In this document: positions 27,914-36,829 of the stretch, piece by piece | Numbering within the stretch: the stretch's first letter is position 1 | How the letters are laid out: each line of letters opens with the position of its first letter | Assembly: GCF_000384075.1 (NCBI RefSeq) | Contig: NZ_KB913025.1 | Span: 2,577,779 to 2,641,778 of the forward strand | Length of the DNA: 64,000 nucleotides | Direction: 5' to 3' | Source of the DNA: Methylovulum miyakonense HT12 | Lineage (GTDB): Bacteria > Pseudomonadota > Gammaproteobacteria > Methylococcales > Methylomonadaceae | Translations under genes and position numbers: made by a program | Notes under the pieces: model-generated | The model's input: only the letters and a program-made list of their open reading frames with translations | What the model was told of the DNA's origin: nothing | Database searches by the model: none

Positions 27914-29941
27914 ATGCGCCACTGTATTTTATTTGCCAGTTTAACCACCTTCACGGTTAATGCCGCTTCCGTACCCACCAGTATGTCGCCTCGGATCAAC
28001 GACATCCAACGGGCGGCCGCTTTGCAATTGCCGTCCGCTACGGAATCGGCATCCGAGGCTTGCCAACATCCATTGGATCCGCTGGGCCGCTTGGAAATAG
28101 AGCATGCCGTGGCTTTGGTCAAGGCCCATCCGGGTCTGCCTGCCGGGGTGTTTTTCCCGAATGTGGTGCTCAACGAGCCCCCTAAAGCGGAAGTGTTGTC
28201 CTATCAGGCGGGTAAGGCATTTACCCGGCAAGCGGTGGTGGAAGCTTATGACCGGCCCAATAACCAATTGTACCGGGCCATCGTGGATTTGGGGGCAAGA
28301 AAAATCTTAAGCTTTGTGCCATTGCCTAAGGCGACCCAACCCCCCGCGTTTTTTGACGAATACACCACGGTTTTGCCAATAGTAAGCCAAGACGCCAGTT
28401 GGCGTGCGGCCATGCAAAAACGCGGTGTTAACCCTGATGATGTTTATCTCGATGTTTGGGCGGGCGGCGACTTGCCCATCAGCGTTGACCGTGACGGCAA
28501 CACGGTACCACCAGGGACGCGTATTATGCGGGTTTTGTCGTTCTTGGGCGGCGGCAAGCCCAACCCCTATGACCGCCCCATCGAAGGCGTGGTGGTGGCT
28601 GTGGACATGAACCGCTTGAAAGTGCTGCAAGTCACCGATACCGTGGTCATGCCCGTTTCCCAATACCAGGGCCAAGGCACTGATAGCCAACATGAGCCTT
28701 TGGCACCATTGAAAGTTGTGCAAGACCAACCTGGCTATAAGCTGTGTGGGCAGGAAGTGAGTTGGCAGGGCTGGCGTTTCCGTTTCGCGCTGCATCCCCG
28801 TGAAGGCTTGGTGATCTATACCTTAAGCCATGAAAACAAAGGGGTGCTGCGCCCGGTCGCTTACCGCTTGGGTTTAAGCGAGATTTTTGTGCCTTATGGC
28901 GTCCCGGACAGCAATTGGGTGTGGCGTACGGCGTTTGATGCCGGGGAATACGGTATGGGCCGCTATGCCAACCCGCTGGCGCCAAATGTGGACGTGCCGG
29001 GCAACGCGGCCTTTTTTAATGCCCGTATCGCCGATGATGTCGGTGGCTCCCTGGTTTTCCCCAACGCGGTCGCGCTTTATGAGCGCAATGCCGGCTTATT
29101 GTGGAAACGGGTGGATCCCAGTTCTTCCGGGCAAGACCGGCGCGAAGCCCGCGAATTGGTCATAACCTCCAATGCGTGGATAGGCAATTATATTTACGGT
29201 GTGAATTATATTTTCCACATGACTGGCGCGTTGGAAGTGCGGGTGGACGCGACAGGCACCACCTTAAACCAGGGCGTGAACAGTATTGGCGAAGGTTCCA
29301 AACATGGTCATGTCGTTGATGTGGCCCGGTCTTTGGATGGCGGCACGGCTTTGGTCGCCGCCCCCAACCATCAGCATTTTTTTAACTTCCGTGTGGATTT
29401 GGATGTTGATGGCAGGTCAAACCGCATTAGCGAAAGCAATGTGGGCCCGCGAGACAGCAGCCTGGGCAATGCGTTCGCCGCCGAGGAAACGTTGCTGAAG
29501 GACGAAGCGGAAGCGAAACGCCCTGCCAATATCGACAAGGCGCGTAGCTGGAAAATCTTTAGCGCCGATGCCAAAAATGCCTTAGGGATGCCTACCGGTT
29601 ACACCTTGGCTTTGGGGGATACGGCCGTCCCTTACGCCGCCAGCACTTTTCCCGCCCGGCAACGCGCCGCCTTTGTAGAATACCCGTTGTGGGTGACCCA
29701 GTATCAGGCCAATGAGTTGTATGCCACTGGCGACTATCCAAACCAAGGTGGCGTTGGGGAAGGGTTGCCAAAGTATTCCGGTACGGAAAATTTAGTGGAC
29801 CAAGACTTGGTGTTGTGGGTGACAAGTGGTTTGACGCACATACCCGATGTTGAGCAATATCCGGTGATGAACACTGAAAGCCTGTTGGCTTTTAAGCTCG
29901 TGCCCTATGGCTTTTTCCGCCGTAATCCTGCGCTGGATTAG
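27914..29941 (+). CDS. Secreted copper amine oxidase
   Basis: 675 aa with a signal peptide (HCILFASLTTFTVNAAS), so periplasmic. The enzyme oxidises primary amines to aldehydes, ammonia and peroxide using copper and a tyrosine-derived TPQ cofactor. It shows the catalytic Asp342 in FDAGEYGMG, copper ligands His486 and His488 in NHQHFFNF, and His642 in THIPDVEQYPVM. The TPQ tyrosine should be Tyr426 in IGNYIYG; the usual N-Y-[DE] has Ile in place of the acidic residue, so efficient cofactor formation is uncertain. The neighbouring copper genes fit its metal. A stable hairpin lies 16 bp past the stop. Confidence 0.88.
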   Translation: MRHCILFASLTTFTVNAASVPTSMSPRINDIQRAAALQLPSATESASEACQHPLDPLGRLEIEHAVALVKAHPGLPAGVFFPNVVLNEPPKAEVLSYQAGKAFTRQAVVEAYDRPNNQLYRAIVDLGARKILSFVPLPKATQPPAFFDEYTTVLPIVSQDASWRAAMQKRGVNPDDVYLDVWAGGDLPISVDRDGNTVPPGTRIMRVLSFLGGGKPNPYDRPIEGVVVAVDMNRLKVLQVTDTVVMPVSQYQGQGTDSQHEPLAPLKVVQDQPGYKLCGQEVSWQGWRFRFALHPREGLVIYTLSHENKGVLRPVAYRLGLSEIFVPYGVPDSNWVWRTAFDAGEYGMGRYANPLAPNVDVPGNAAFFNARIADDVGGSLVFPNAVALYERNAGLLWKRVDPSSSGQDRREARELVITSNAWIGNYIYGVNYIFHMTGALEVRVDATGTTLNQGVNSIGEGSKHGHVVDVARSLDGGTALVAAPNHQHFFNFRVDLDVDGRSNRISESNVGPRDSSLGNAFAAEETLLKDEAEAKRPANIDKARSWKIFSADAKNALGMPTGYTLALGDTAVPYAASTFPARQRAAFVEYPLWVTQYQANELYATGDYPNQGGVGEGLPKYSGTENLVDQDLVLWVTSGLTHIPDVEQYPVMNTESLLAFKLVPYGFFRRNPALD

Positions 29942-29956
29942 CGGATACGGTTTTGG

Positions 29957-29990
29957 GGTAAGCGCATCGTCCTTAATGGATGCGCTTACC
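29957..29990. repeat. Inverted repeat between convergent genes
   Basis: GGTAAGCGCATC and GATGCGCTTACC are 12-bp perfect arms with a 10-base loop, between the convergent amine oxidase and czcA genes. No T-run follows on either strand, so it may slow polymerase from both sides but is not a standard intrinsic terminator. Confidence 0.55.
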
Positions 29991-30034
29991 AAACCAATTT
30001 ATGTGGGCGCATTGGCTAGGCACTTGGTTGGCAG

Positions 30035-33000
30035 CTAACTTAACCCGTCCCCACGTTTTTCCTCAAACCACCGGTACAGGGTCGGCAACATCACCAGCGT
30101 CAGCAAGGTAGAGGTTATCAGGCCGCCAATCACCACTATCGCCAAAGGCCGTTGCACTTCCGAACCCGGCCCGGTTGCAAACAGGAACGGCACCAGGCCC
30201 AGCAAAGCAATGGTCGCGGTCATCATGACGGGCCGGAAACGTTGGGCGCAGCCTTGGCGGATGGCATCAATTTGGCTTAGGCCATTATCACGCAGATTGC
30301 GGATGTACGACACCAGCACCACGCCATTCAGCACCGCGATGCCCCACAAGGCGATAAAGCCGACCGAGGCGGGGACGGACAGGTATTCGCCGGTTATGAA
30401 CAGCGACACCACGCCGCCAATTGACGCAAACGGCAACACCAAGATAATCAGCGCGGCAAAACGCAGTGAGTTGAAGAGCATGAACAACAAGAAGAAAATC
30501 GCGCCGATGGTGATGGGGATGATGATTTTCAAATGCCCCAAGGCACGTTCCATGTTTTGGAATTGCCCGCCCCATTCCAGATAATAGGCCTCCGGCAGCT
30601 TGACTTGCTGGGCGACCGCCTGTTGCAATTCGGCGACGAAGCCGCCCAAGTCCCGATCGCGCACATTGACGCCAATGACAATCCGGCGTTTGCCCATTTC
30701 GCGGCTAATTTGCGAAGGCCCGTCGCTTAGGCGGATGTCCGCCAAATCCCCTAACGGGACCCGTGCGCCGTTAGTGGAGGTCAGCAAAATCGCGTCTATC
30801 GCTTCGATGCTGTTGCGGAAATTTTCCGGCAGGCGCACCGCGGCGGAAAAACGCCGCTCGCCTTCGTAGATTTCCGTGGCGGTTTTGCCGCCTATCGCCG
30901 TCTCGATGACGTCGTGGATGGCGGAGGCATTGATGCCGTGGCGGGCGATGGCTTCGCGGTTGACGCTAATGGACAGGTATTGTTGGCCGGTCAGGCGCTC
31001 CACACGGATGTCTTGTGAACCTTTAACGTTGGCGGCCACTTTCGCGATGGCATTGGCGGTGGCTTTCAGTTGCTCCAAATCATCACCGAAAACTTTCACC
31101 GCCAAATCCGAACGCACGCCGGTGAGCATTTCATCGACGCGGTCGGAAATCGGCTGCGCCATCACCACTTGGATACCGGGCAGGCTGGTGTTGAGCTTAT
31201 CGCGCATGGCATCGGCAATTGTGTCCTGATCCCAACCTTTTGGCCATTGGTCACGCGGCTTTAAGCTGATGATGGGGGTGGATTCGTTTTGCGCCTGCGC
31301 GTCGGCCGGGCTTTCGCCACGTCCTAGGCCGGACACCGCCGACAACACGCCGGGAATGTCCATAATCATCCGCATTGCCGCCGATTCCATTTTGATGGAT
31401 TCATCCAAGGAAATATTGGGGGTACGGTTAATGCCCGGCACAATCGAGCCTTCCTTCATTTCCGGGATGAACGAGCTGCCCAAAAACGGCAAGATGGCGA
31501 TGGTGCCGGCAAACAGCCCGGCCGCCACCAGCACCACCAGTTTGCCGTGCTGCAAAGCCATATCCAGCAATTTGAGGTAAGGCCTTTTCATGAAGGCGAT
31601 GATGGCCGTGTCGTGGTCATGCTTATCATGGCCTTTCAGCAAAAACGAACACAAAACGGGCGTTAAGGTCAGCGACAATATCAGCGAAATCAACAAAGCG
31701 ATGGCGATAGTGAAGGCCAGTGGCGAAAACATTTTGCCTTCCATGCCTTGCAAGGTCATCAAGGGCAGGAACACCACGATGATGATGCCGACGCCAAACA
31801 GCACGGGTGTCGCCACTTCCATGGCGGCCGCCAACACCACTTTGATGCGGCTGGTCGCCCGGCCTTTGCGGATCCCCAACAGCGTGAAGGCGTTTTCGAC
31901 CACCACCACCGAGCCATCGACAATCAGGCCGATGGCGATCGCCAAGCCGCCCAAGGACATCAGGTTGGCGGAAATGCCCAGTTGGTTCATGACAATAAAG
32001 GTGGCCAGCGGCGTGACCACCAAGGTGCACACCACGATGACGCTGGAGCGCAGGTCACCCAGAAACAATATCAAGATGATGACCACCAGTGCGATGCCTT
32101 CCATCAACACCTTGGTGACGGTGTGCAACGCGGCATCGACCAACTCGCTGCGGTCATAATAGGGCACGATTTTCAGGCCGTCCGGCAGCATGTTCTTGCC
32201 GTTGATTTCCTGTACCCGCGCTTTGATGTGGCTGACCACTTCCTTGGCGTTGCCGCCGCGTAGCATCATGACTATGCCGCCCACCGATTCGGTGTAGCCA
32301 TTTTTGATGACCGCGCCCACGCGCACTTCATGGCCGATTTTCACTTCGGCCACATCGTGGATATGGATGGGCACGCTGTGCGCCTCTTTCAGAACGATAT
32401 TGCCGATGTCGGCGACATCGCGGATCAGGCCCACGCCGCGGATCAGGTATTGTTCGGCATAATGCGGCAATACCCCGCCGCCGCTGTTGGCATTGTTTTG
32501 CGCCAATGCGTTGAAGACATCGCCCAAGGCAATATTGTAATGGTGCAAGCGGTCGGGATTGACCAGGACTTGGTATTGCTTGATGTAACCGCCTTGGGAG
32601 TTAATTTCCGCCACGCCCTGGATGCCGCGTAGTAGCGGCCGCACCACCCAATCCTGGACTTCGCGGCGGCGCATCAGCTCGGCTTGGCTTAAGGTGTTTT
32701 GCCCGTCATCGGCCTTGTCCAGGGTGTATTGGTATACTTCGCCTAGACCGGTGGACACCGGCCCCAAAATCGGTGTGACCCCCTCCGGCATGTTGTGGCT
32801 GACTTCCATCAGCCGTTCCATCACCAATTGCCGCGCAAAATAGACATCGGTGTTGTCGGTGAACACCAAGGTGATCAGCGACAAGCCGTTTTTGTTCAAG
32901 GAGCGCATCTCGGTCAGCCCCGGCAAGCCGGTCATGGCAATTTCCAGCGGCACGGTGATGAAGCGTTCGACCTCTTCCGGCGAGCGTCCGGTCGCTTCAG

Positions 33001-33151
33001 TGGCGACTTGTACCTGCACGTTGGTGACATCGGGAAAAGCGTCGACGGACAAGGTTTTTAAGGCGTTAATGCCAAACAGGCCTAAGCCAATGGCCAGCAC
33101 CACCACTAAAATGCGGTTTTGTAACCCACCGCTAATCAAAGCCTCAATCAT
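30035..33151 (-). CDS. czcA: Heavy-metal RND efflux pump (CzcA/CusA family)
   Basis: 1,038 aa, normal for the family. Inner-membrane proton-driven pump expelling metal cations from the periplasm. It has 12 membrane helices and two large periplasmic loops. Family marks are VDAFPDVTNVQVQVATEA near the start, GLIVDGSVVVVENAF in TM4 with the proton-relay Asp, and GVRSDLAVKVFGDD in the pore domain. The last motif is of the general Czc type, so Cu/Ag versus Co/Zn/Cd cannot be settled from sequence; the copA/copB neighbours favour copper. It is last in the czcCBA operon, 3 bp after the adaptor gene. Confidence 0.92.
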   Translation of the reverse strand: MIEALISGGLQNRILVVVLAIGLGLFGINALKTLSVDAFPDVTNVQVQVATEATGRSPEEVERFITVPLEIAMTGLPGLTEMRSLNKNGLSLITLVFTDNTDVYFARQLVMERLMEVSHNMPEGVTPILGPVSTGLGEVYQYTLDKADDGQNTLSQAELMRRREVQDWVVRPLLRGIQGVAEINSQGGYIKQYQVLVNPDRLHHYNIALGDVFNALAQNNANSGGGVLPHYAEQYLIRGVGLIRDVADIGNIVLKEAHSVPIHIHDVAEVKIGHEVRVGAVIKNGYTESVGGIVMMLRGGNAKEVVSHIKARVQEINGKNMLPDGLKIVPYYDRSELVDAALHTVTKVLMEGIALVVIILILFLGDLRSSVIVVCTLVVTPLATFIVMNQLGISANLMSLGGLAIAIGLIVDGSVVVVENAFTLLGIRKGRATSRIKVVLAAAMEVATPVLFGVGIIIVVFLPLMTLQGMEGKMFSPLAFTIAIALLISLILSLTLTPVLCSFLLKGHDKHDHDTAIIAFMKRPYLKLLDMALQHGKLVVLVAAGLFAGTIAILPFLGSSFIPEMKEGSIVPGINRTPNISLDESIKMESAAMRMIMDIPGVLSAVSGLGRGESPADAQAQNESTPIISLKPRDQWPKGWDQDTIADAMRDKLNTSLPGIQVVMAQPISDRVDEMLTGVRSDLAVKVFGDDLEQLKATANAIAKVAANVKGSQDIRVERLTGQQYLSISVNREAIARHGINASAIHDVIETAIGGKTATEIYEGERRFSAAVRLPENFRNSIEAIDAILLTSTNGARVPLGDLADIRLSDGPSQISREMGKRRIVIGVNVRDRDLGGFVAELQQAVAQQVKLPEAYYLEWGGQFQNMERALGHLKIIIPITIGAIFFLLFMLFNSLRFAALIILVLPFASIGGVVSLFITGEYLSVPASVGFIALWGIAVLNGVVLVSYIRNLRDNGLSQIDAIRQGCAQRFRPVMMTATIALLGLVPFLFATGPGSEVQRPLAIVVIGGLITSTLLTLVMLPTLYRWFEEKRGDGLS

Positions 33152-33154
33152 GGT

Positions 33155-34255
33155 TTACCCTAATTCTTTGCGTTGGCGCTCGTTATTGAGATGGAAACTG
33201 CCTTCCACAACGACTTTATCACCCGCTTGCAAGCCATCCAAAACGTGGCGCATCGCCCCGTCGCGGATGCCGAGTTTTACCGGCTTCAAGGTGAACTCTT
33301 CGGGGGTGGTTTGTACGAATACGTGGTCCTGGTCATTGACGCGGATGACCGCGGAGTCCGGTAACACCAGTTCTTGTTCACCTTGTTTGTGTATGACCAG
33401 GGTCGCCAGCATTTGCGGTTTGAAAATGCGCCGGGGGTTCGGTAATGCCATGCGTACGGTGACGGTACGGGTTTGGGGGTCAACCATATCGGCGACGTAA
33501 ATCAAACGGCCGCTTTGCCCCTGTTCCGGCAAAGCGGCAATGGTGGCCAAGGCCTCATCGCCTGTATGCGCCCAATGCGCCTGTTGCTCAGGCAGTTCGG
33601 CAACCACCCAGACATGGGACAAATCGGCGACGGTGAACAGCGCGTCGGCCGGTTGCACCACTTGCCCGACGGTGACCTTGCGTTCGACTATCGTGCCTTG
33701 GATGCTGGCGGTGATCGGCAACATGGAGTGGATTTTTTTTTCTTTGGACAGCCGCGCCAAATCGCTGTCGGACATGCCCAGCACGCGCAGCTGGTCGGTC
33801 GCGGTACGCATATCCACATCCGCCTCCGTCAGCATGCTTTCCCTTTCTTGGAGTTCGGCGGCGGCAATCACGTCGCTGGCGAATAGGCGTTTGGCCCGGT
33901 TGACCGCAAGTTGGCGTAGGTTGAGTTGCGAGCGGGTTTTCAGATAAGCCGATTGCGCCATACCCAATTCGGTGCTGTTGAGGGTGGCCAAGCGCTCGCC
34001 CTTGTGGACGGCCTGGCCAAGCACCGCTTGGGTTTCGGTGATGCGTCCGGTGACCGTCGCCCCTATGCGGGCAACCCGTTGCTGGTCGAGTTCCACCCGT
34101 GCCGGCAAGCGCAGGGAATCATGCACTTGCCCTTCGCCGATGGCGATGACCTTGATCTGCTGCATCAGCATGGGGGAAGCCTTGACGGTCATCGGCGTTT
34201 CTGCATGGGCCATTGACGTGATCGCCAACAAAATAAGCGGGTAGGACAAGTTCAT
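33155..34255 (-). CDS. czcB: Heavy-metal efflux periplasmic adaptor (CzcB/CusB family)
   Basis: 366 aa with a signal peptide (LSYPLILLAITSMAHAE). The barrel-sandwich halves are GRITETQAVLGQAVHKGERL and ASIQGTIVERKVTVGQVVQP, separated by a coiled hairpin (about residues 100-180). The membrane-proximal domain near the C-terminus contains VLPDSAVIRVNDQDHVFVQT. It bridges the RND pump and the outer-membrane channel and may pass metal to the pump. Its start overlaps the stop of the channel gene by four bases. Confidence 0.9.
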   Translation of the reverse strand: MNLSYPLILLAITSMAHAETPMTVKASPMLMQQIKVIAIGEGQVHDSLRLPARVELDQQRVARIGATVTGRITETQAVLGQAVHKGERLATLNSTELGMAQSAYLKTRSQLNLRQLAVNRAKRLFASDVIAAAELQERESMLTEADVDMRTATDQLRVLGMSDSDLARLSKEKKIHSMLPITASIQGTIVERKVTVGQVVQPADALFTVADLSHVWVVAELPEQQAHWAHTGDEALATIAALPEQGQSGRLIYVADMVDPQTRTVTVRMALPNPRRIFKPQMLATLVIHKQGEQELVLPDSAVIRVNDQDHVFVQTTPEEFTLKPVKLGIRDGAMRHVLDGLQAGDKVVVEGSFHLNNERQRKELG

Positions 34256-35547
34256 AGTTTTAAATTCTCCAAATCGGTGGCGCGTAAACGTTCCAGGTCA
34301 ATCAGTGCGTCTTGGCGGTCAAATCGGGCGTTCAGGTAATCGTTCCGGACAGTGCGGTATGTCCGTTGCGCATCAAGGTAATCAAGGATGCTACGTTCGC
34401 CGAGCTTGTAAGCGGCTTCGGCGACTTTCAGCACCGTTTCGGCTTCCTTTAGCAAGCCGGCATCAAAGGTTTCCACTTGGCGGTGGGCTATCCGGTAGCG
34501 GTTATAGGCGTTTTCCAGTTCACGTACCACCGCGTATTCTTGTTGGTTGACCAAGGCTTCGGATTGGCGGTGCTCGGCGGCTGCTTCGGCAATCGGGCCT
34601 TGCCGTTGGTTCCAGACGGGTAAGGGCAGGACAATATTAACTTGCCATTGTTCGAGCCCGGGGTCGCTTTGTGCGCCCATTTTCAGGGTGGGTAGCGGGT
34701 AGCGGAGGTTTTCCTCATACTTGATTTTAGCCAGGGCTTTTTGGGCATCCGCCCTAAATTGTTGCAAAACGGGTTGCTTGCCGAGCACCTCTTCACGTAA
34801 GTTTTCCAGGCTAGGTAGGTGTGATGGTGGTGCGGGCAACTCCCCTTGCGCATTAAATTGGTGCGGAATGGCCGGGCCGAACATCATGCGCAGCGCCGAT
34901 TTTGCATCATCCACGCGCGTTTCCGCACTTTCCCTTAATTTTAAGGCATTGAGCGCTTCAGCTTCAGATTTGACCTGTTCGTAACGTGGCGCTTCACCGA
35001 CAGACACCTTGAGCTTGATTTTGTCGCGTATTTGCATCAGCAATTGTTCATTATCTTTGCTGACTTGCAGTTCTGCCTGACGCCGTAAAATTTCATAGTA
35101 TGCCAGCTTGGTTTGGCTACGGACGATTAACCATGTGTAACGGTTGGCTTCGTCTGCCGACGCGATGCCGGCCTCGGCAATCTTACGCCGCGCTTCCCTA
35201 ACGAAGGGCAGGTCTAACGGCTGGGCTATCACAATCTGTTGGTTGGAGCCGCTGAGCGCACCCGGGCCCAGGCCGGTTGAAGTCCCGCCACCTATTTCCA
35301 GCTCCGGATTGGGATAAGCTTTGGCAGTGACCCATGCCGCTTGGGCCGATTCTTGGCGGGCTTTGGCATGGGCGATTGACGGGTTGCTTGCTTCCAACAG
35401 CTTAAGCACTTGCGGTAGGCTCAAGGTTTCTGAATAAGCATAGCTTTGGCAAAAAATGCTTGCCAACAATATCTTGCTCAGTTGCCAGTGTCCCGGCTTA
35501 CGGTAATGTGGCGTTTGGGGGCTTTTCTTCATCGGATGGGTTTGCAA
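34252..35547 (-). CDS. czcC: Heavy-metal efflux outer-membrane channel (CzcC family)
   Basis: 431 aa. A signal-peptide-like segment (LSKILLASIFCQSYAYSE) lies near residues 23-40, so a later Met6 start is possible. Two OMF repeats follow: LEASNPSIAHAKARQESAQA in the first and long helices around EHRQSEALVNQQEYAVVREL in the second. As first gene of the operon it is transcribed from the 380-bp gap above 35547. It supplies the exit pore for the CzcBA pump. Confidence 0.88.
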   Translation of the reverse strand: MQTHPMKKSPQTPHYRKPGHWQLSKILLASIFCQSYAYSETLSLPQVLKLLEASNPSIAHAKARQESAQAAWVTAKAYPNPELEIGGGTSTGLGPGALSGSNQQIVIAQPLDLPFVREARRKIAEAGIASADEANRYTWLIVRSQTKLAYYEILRRQAELQVSKDNEQLLMQIRDKIKLKVSVGEAPRYEQVKSEAEALNALKLRESAETRVDDAKSALRMMFGPAIPHQFNAQGELPAPPSHLPSLENLREEVLGKQPVLQQFRADAQKALAKIKYEENLRYPLPTLKMGAQSDPGLEQWQVNIVLPLPVWNQRQGPIAEAAAEHRQSEALVNQQEYAVVRELENAYNRYRIAHRQVETFDAGLLKEAETVLKVAEAAYKLGERSILDYLDAQRTYRTVRNDYLNARFDRQDALIDLERLRATDLENLKL

Positions 35548-35926
35548 GGCAAATGGGTTTCTGAAGACGGTTCTTGTTCGGCAAGCAAGTTATGCGCCAC
35601 GCGCTATTATCATGCGACAAATTTTGGTTTGGGTTTGGAAGGTGTTTTAAAGGCGTCGCGGTCGGTTCGGGTGCGGCATGGATGCATACCTCTAGTGCCC
35701 GGTCACTGATTTTTTGTCGGGCCAATCTAAACCTGAACGGACGGTTGTCCGCCTTTTTTAGGGCCTGTGCCAACATCCGTAGCGGTTAGGCGGGCAACCG
35801 CCCGCGCCTACGAAAATAATGCTGGCAATTCAACATTGGCTGAGTGCTAGGCATAAAGGAGGTAGGGCACCAACAGTAGGTGCTTTAAGCATTGCATGAT
35901 CCCGATGATTTATGCAACAAAGCCCG
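35548..35926. other. Intergenic region between czcC and copB
   Basis: No convincing gene. It should hold the promoter of czcCBA near its left end. At 35778-35812 lies a REP-like palindrome (stem GCGGGC/GCCCGC, outer bases GTAG...CCTAC), whose outer bases recall the RAYT-linked repeats. No clear intrinsic terminator for copB is seen. Confidence 0.5.
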
Positions 35927-36829
35927 TCAAAACCAAAAGTGCACCCCGGCCACCCAGCGTGTGTTGTCCGTGCTGGTATCCGTAGCGCTATTGGCATCAT
36001 GCGATGTTGACCATTCCACGCCGATATACGGGGCAAATTCGCGGCGGATTTCATAGCGTAGCCGCAGGCCGCTTTCAAAAGAGGATAGGCCGTCGCTGAC
36101 GCCGCGCCCAGTGTCGTGTTGGCTATAGATATTGGCTTCGATGCGCGGTTGGAGGATAAGGCGTTGGGTGATGAGCAGGTCATATTCGCTTTCAAACCGG
36201 AAGGCGAAACGGCCTTGTTCGCCGACGTATGCGGTGGCTTCGATATAAACCCAGTATGGGGCCAGTCCTTGGAAGCCAAACGCGAACCAGCTGCGATCCG
36301 GCCCTAAGCCCGTGTCGTAACGGACACCCAGTTGGGTGTCCCAGTAGGGGGTCAGTGCATGCCCCCAAAGCACTTCGTTACGGGCGTCGGCAAATTGGCC
36401 TTCTTCCAGGTTGCCTTCTGCCCTAACTACAGCACGGTCATAGGTTTTGCCATACCAGGCTTGCCAATCGTAAGTCATCAAGCTTTGCTTGCCATTGCCC
36501 AAACCTTCTAACCGGTCAACCAGCAAGGCGCCAAGATTGTGTTCTTCTTTGTGGCTATAGGCTATGTTTTCGCCAAAACCATAGCCGTCAGAATAGGCGT
36601 TGGGATCCCGTGCTTCTTCAGGCGCTTGGGTAGCTGGCGGGTGGTTTCCGGTATGGCCGTGCTGATGTGCTGTTGGAGCGGGATCAACCGCATGCTGCGG
36701 ATCGCTGGCCGTGCCCCCGTGGGACATTTTGCTATGGTCCATGCCTTCCATAGGGTCAGTTCCGGCCTGGACTTGGGCGGGCGGGGCAGCCAGGATGGCC
36801 AGTAGTAACAGCGGGTTTATTTTCATCAT
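35927..36829 (-). CDS. copB: Copper resistance outer-membrane protein CopB
   Basis: 300 aa from the ATG at 36829, which overlaps the copA stop (ATGA). A signal peptide (INPLLLLAILAAPPAQVQA) precedes a Met/His-rich stretch (MEGMDHSKMSHGG, HQHGHTGNH) expected to bind copper. The C-terminal part is a beta-barrel of the CopB family: WYGKTYDRAVVRAEGNLEEG, RLILQPRIEANIYSQHDTGR, and a closing WVAGVHFWF with terminal Phe. CopB stores or exports copper at the outer membrane together with CopA. Confidence 0.9.
   Translation of the reverse strand: MMKINPLLLLAILAAPPAQVQAGTDPMEGMDHSKMSHGGTASDPQHAVDPAPTAHQHGHTGNHPPATQAPEEARDPNAYSDGYGFGENIAYSHKEEHNLGALLVDRLEGLGNGKQSLMTYDWQAWYGKTYDRAVVRAEGNLEEGQFADARNEVLWGHALTPYWDTQLGVRYDTGLGPDRSWFAFGFQGLAPYWVYIEATAYVGEQGRFAFRFESEYDLLITQRLILQPRIEANIYSQHDTGRGVSDGLSSFESGLRLRYEIRREFAPYIGVEWSTSHDANSATDTSTDNTRWVAGVHFWF

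Noticed and set aside
29957-29990. Hairpin after the amine oxidase gene as an intrinsic terminator
   Set aside because: The arms are perfect but there is no T-run on either strand; kept only as an inverted repeat.
31590-32263. Plus-strand frames of 171-189 codons inside czcA
   Set aside because: Antisense to a strongly conserved RND pump; His/Gln/Met-rich composition is the usual product of GC-rich complement.
30035-35547. Calling the RND operon cusCBA (copper/silver specific)
   Set aside because: The pore motif GVRSDLAVKVFGDD is of the general Czc type and no CusF gene is present; the metal cannot be fixed from sequence.
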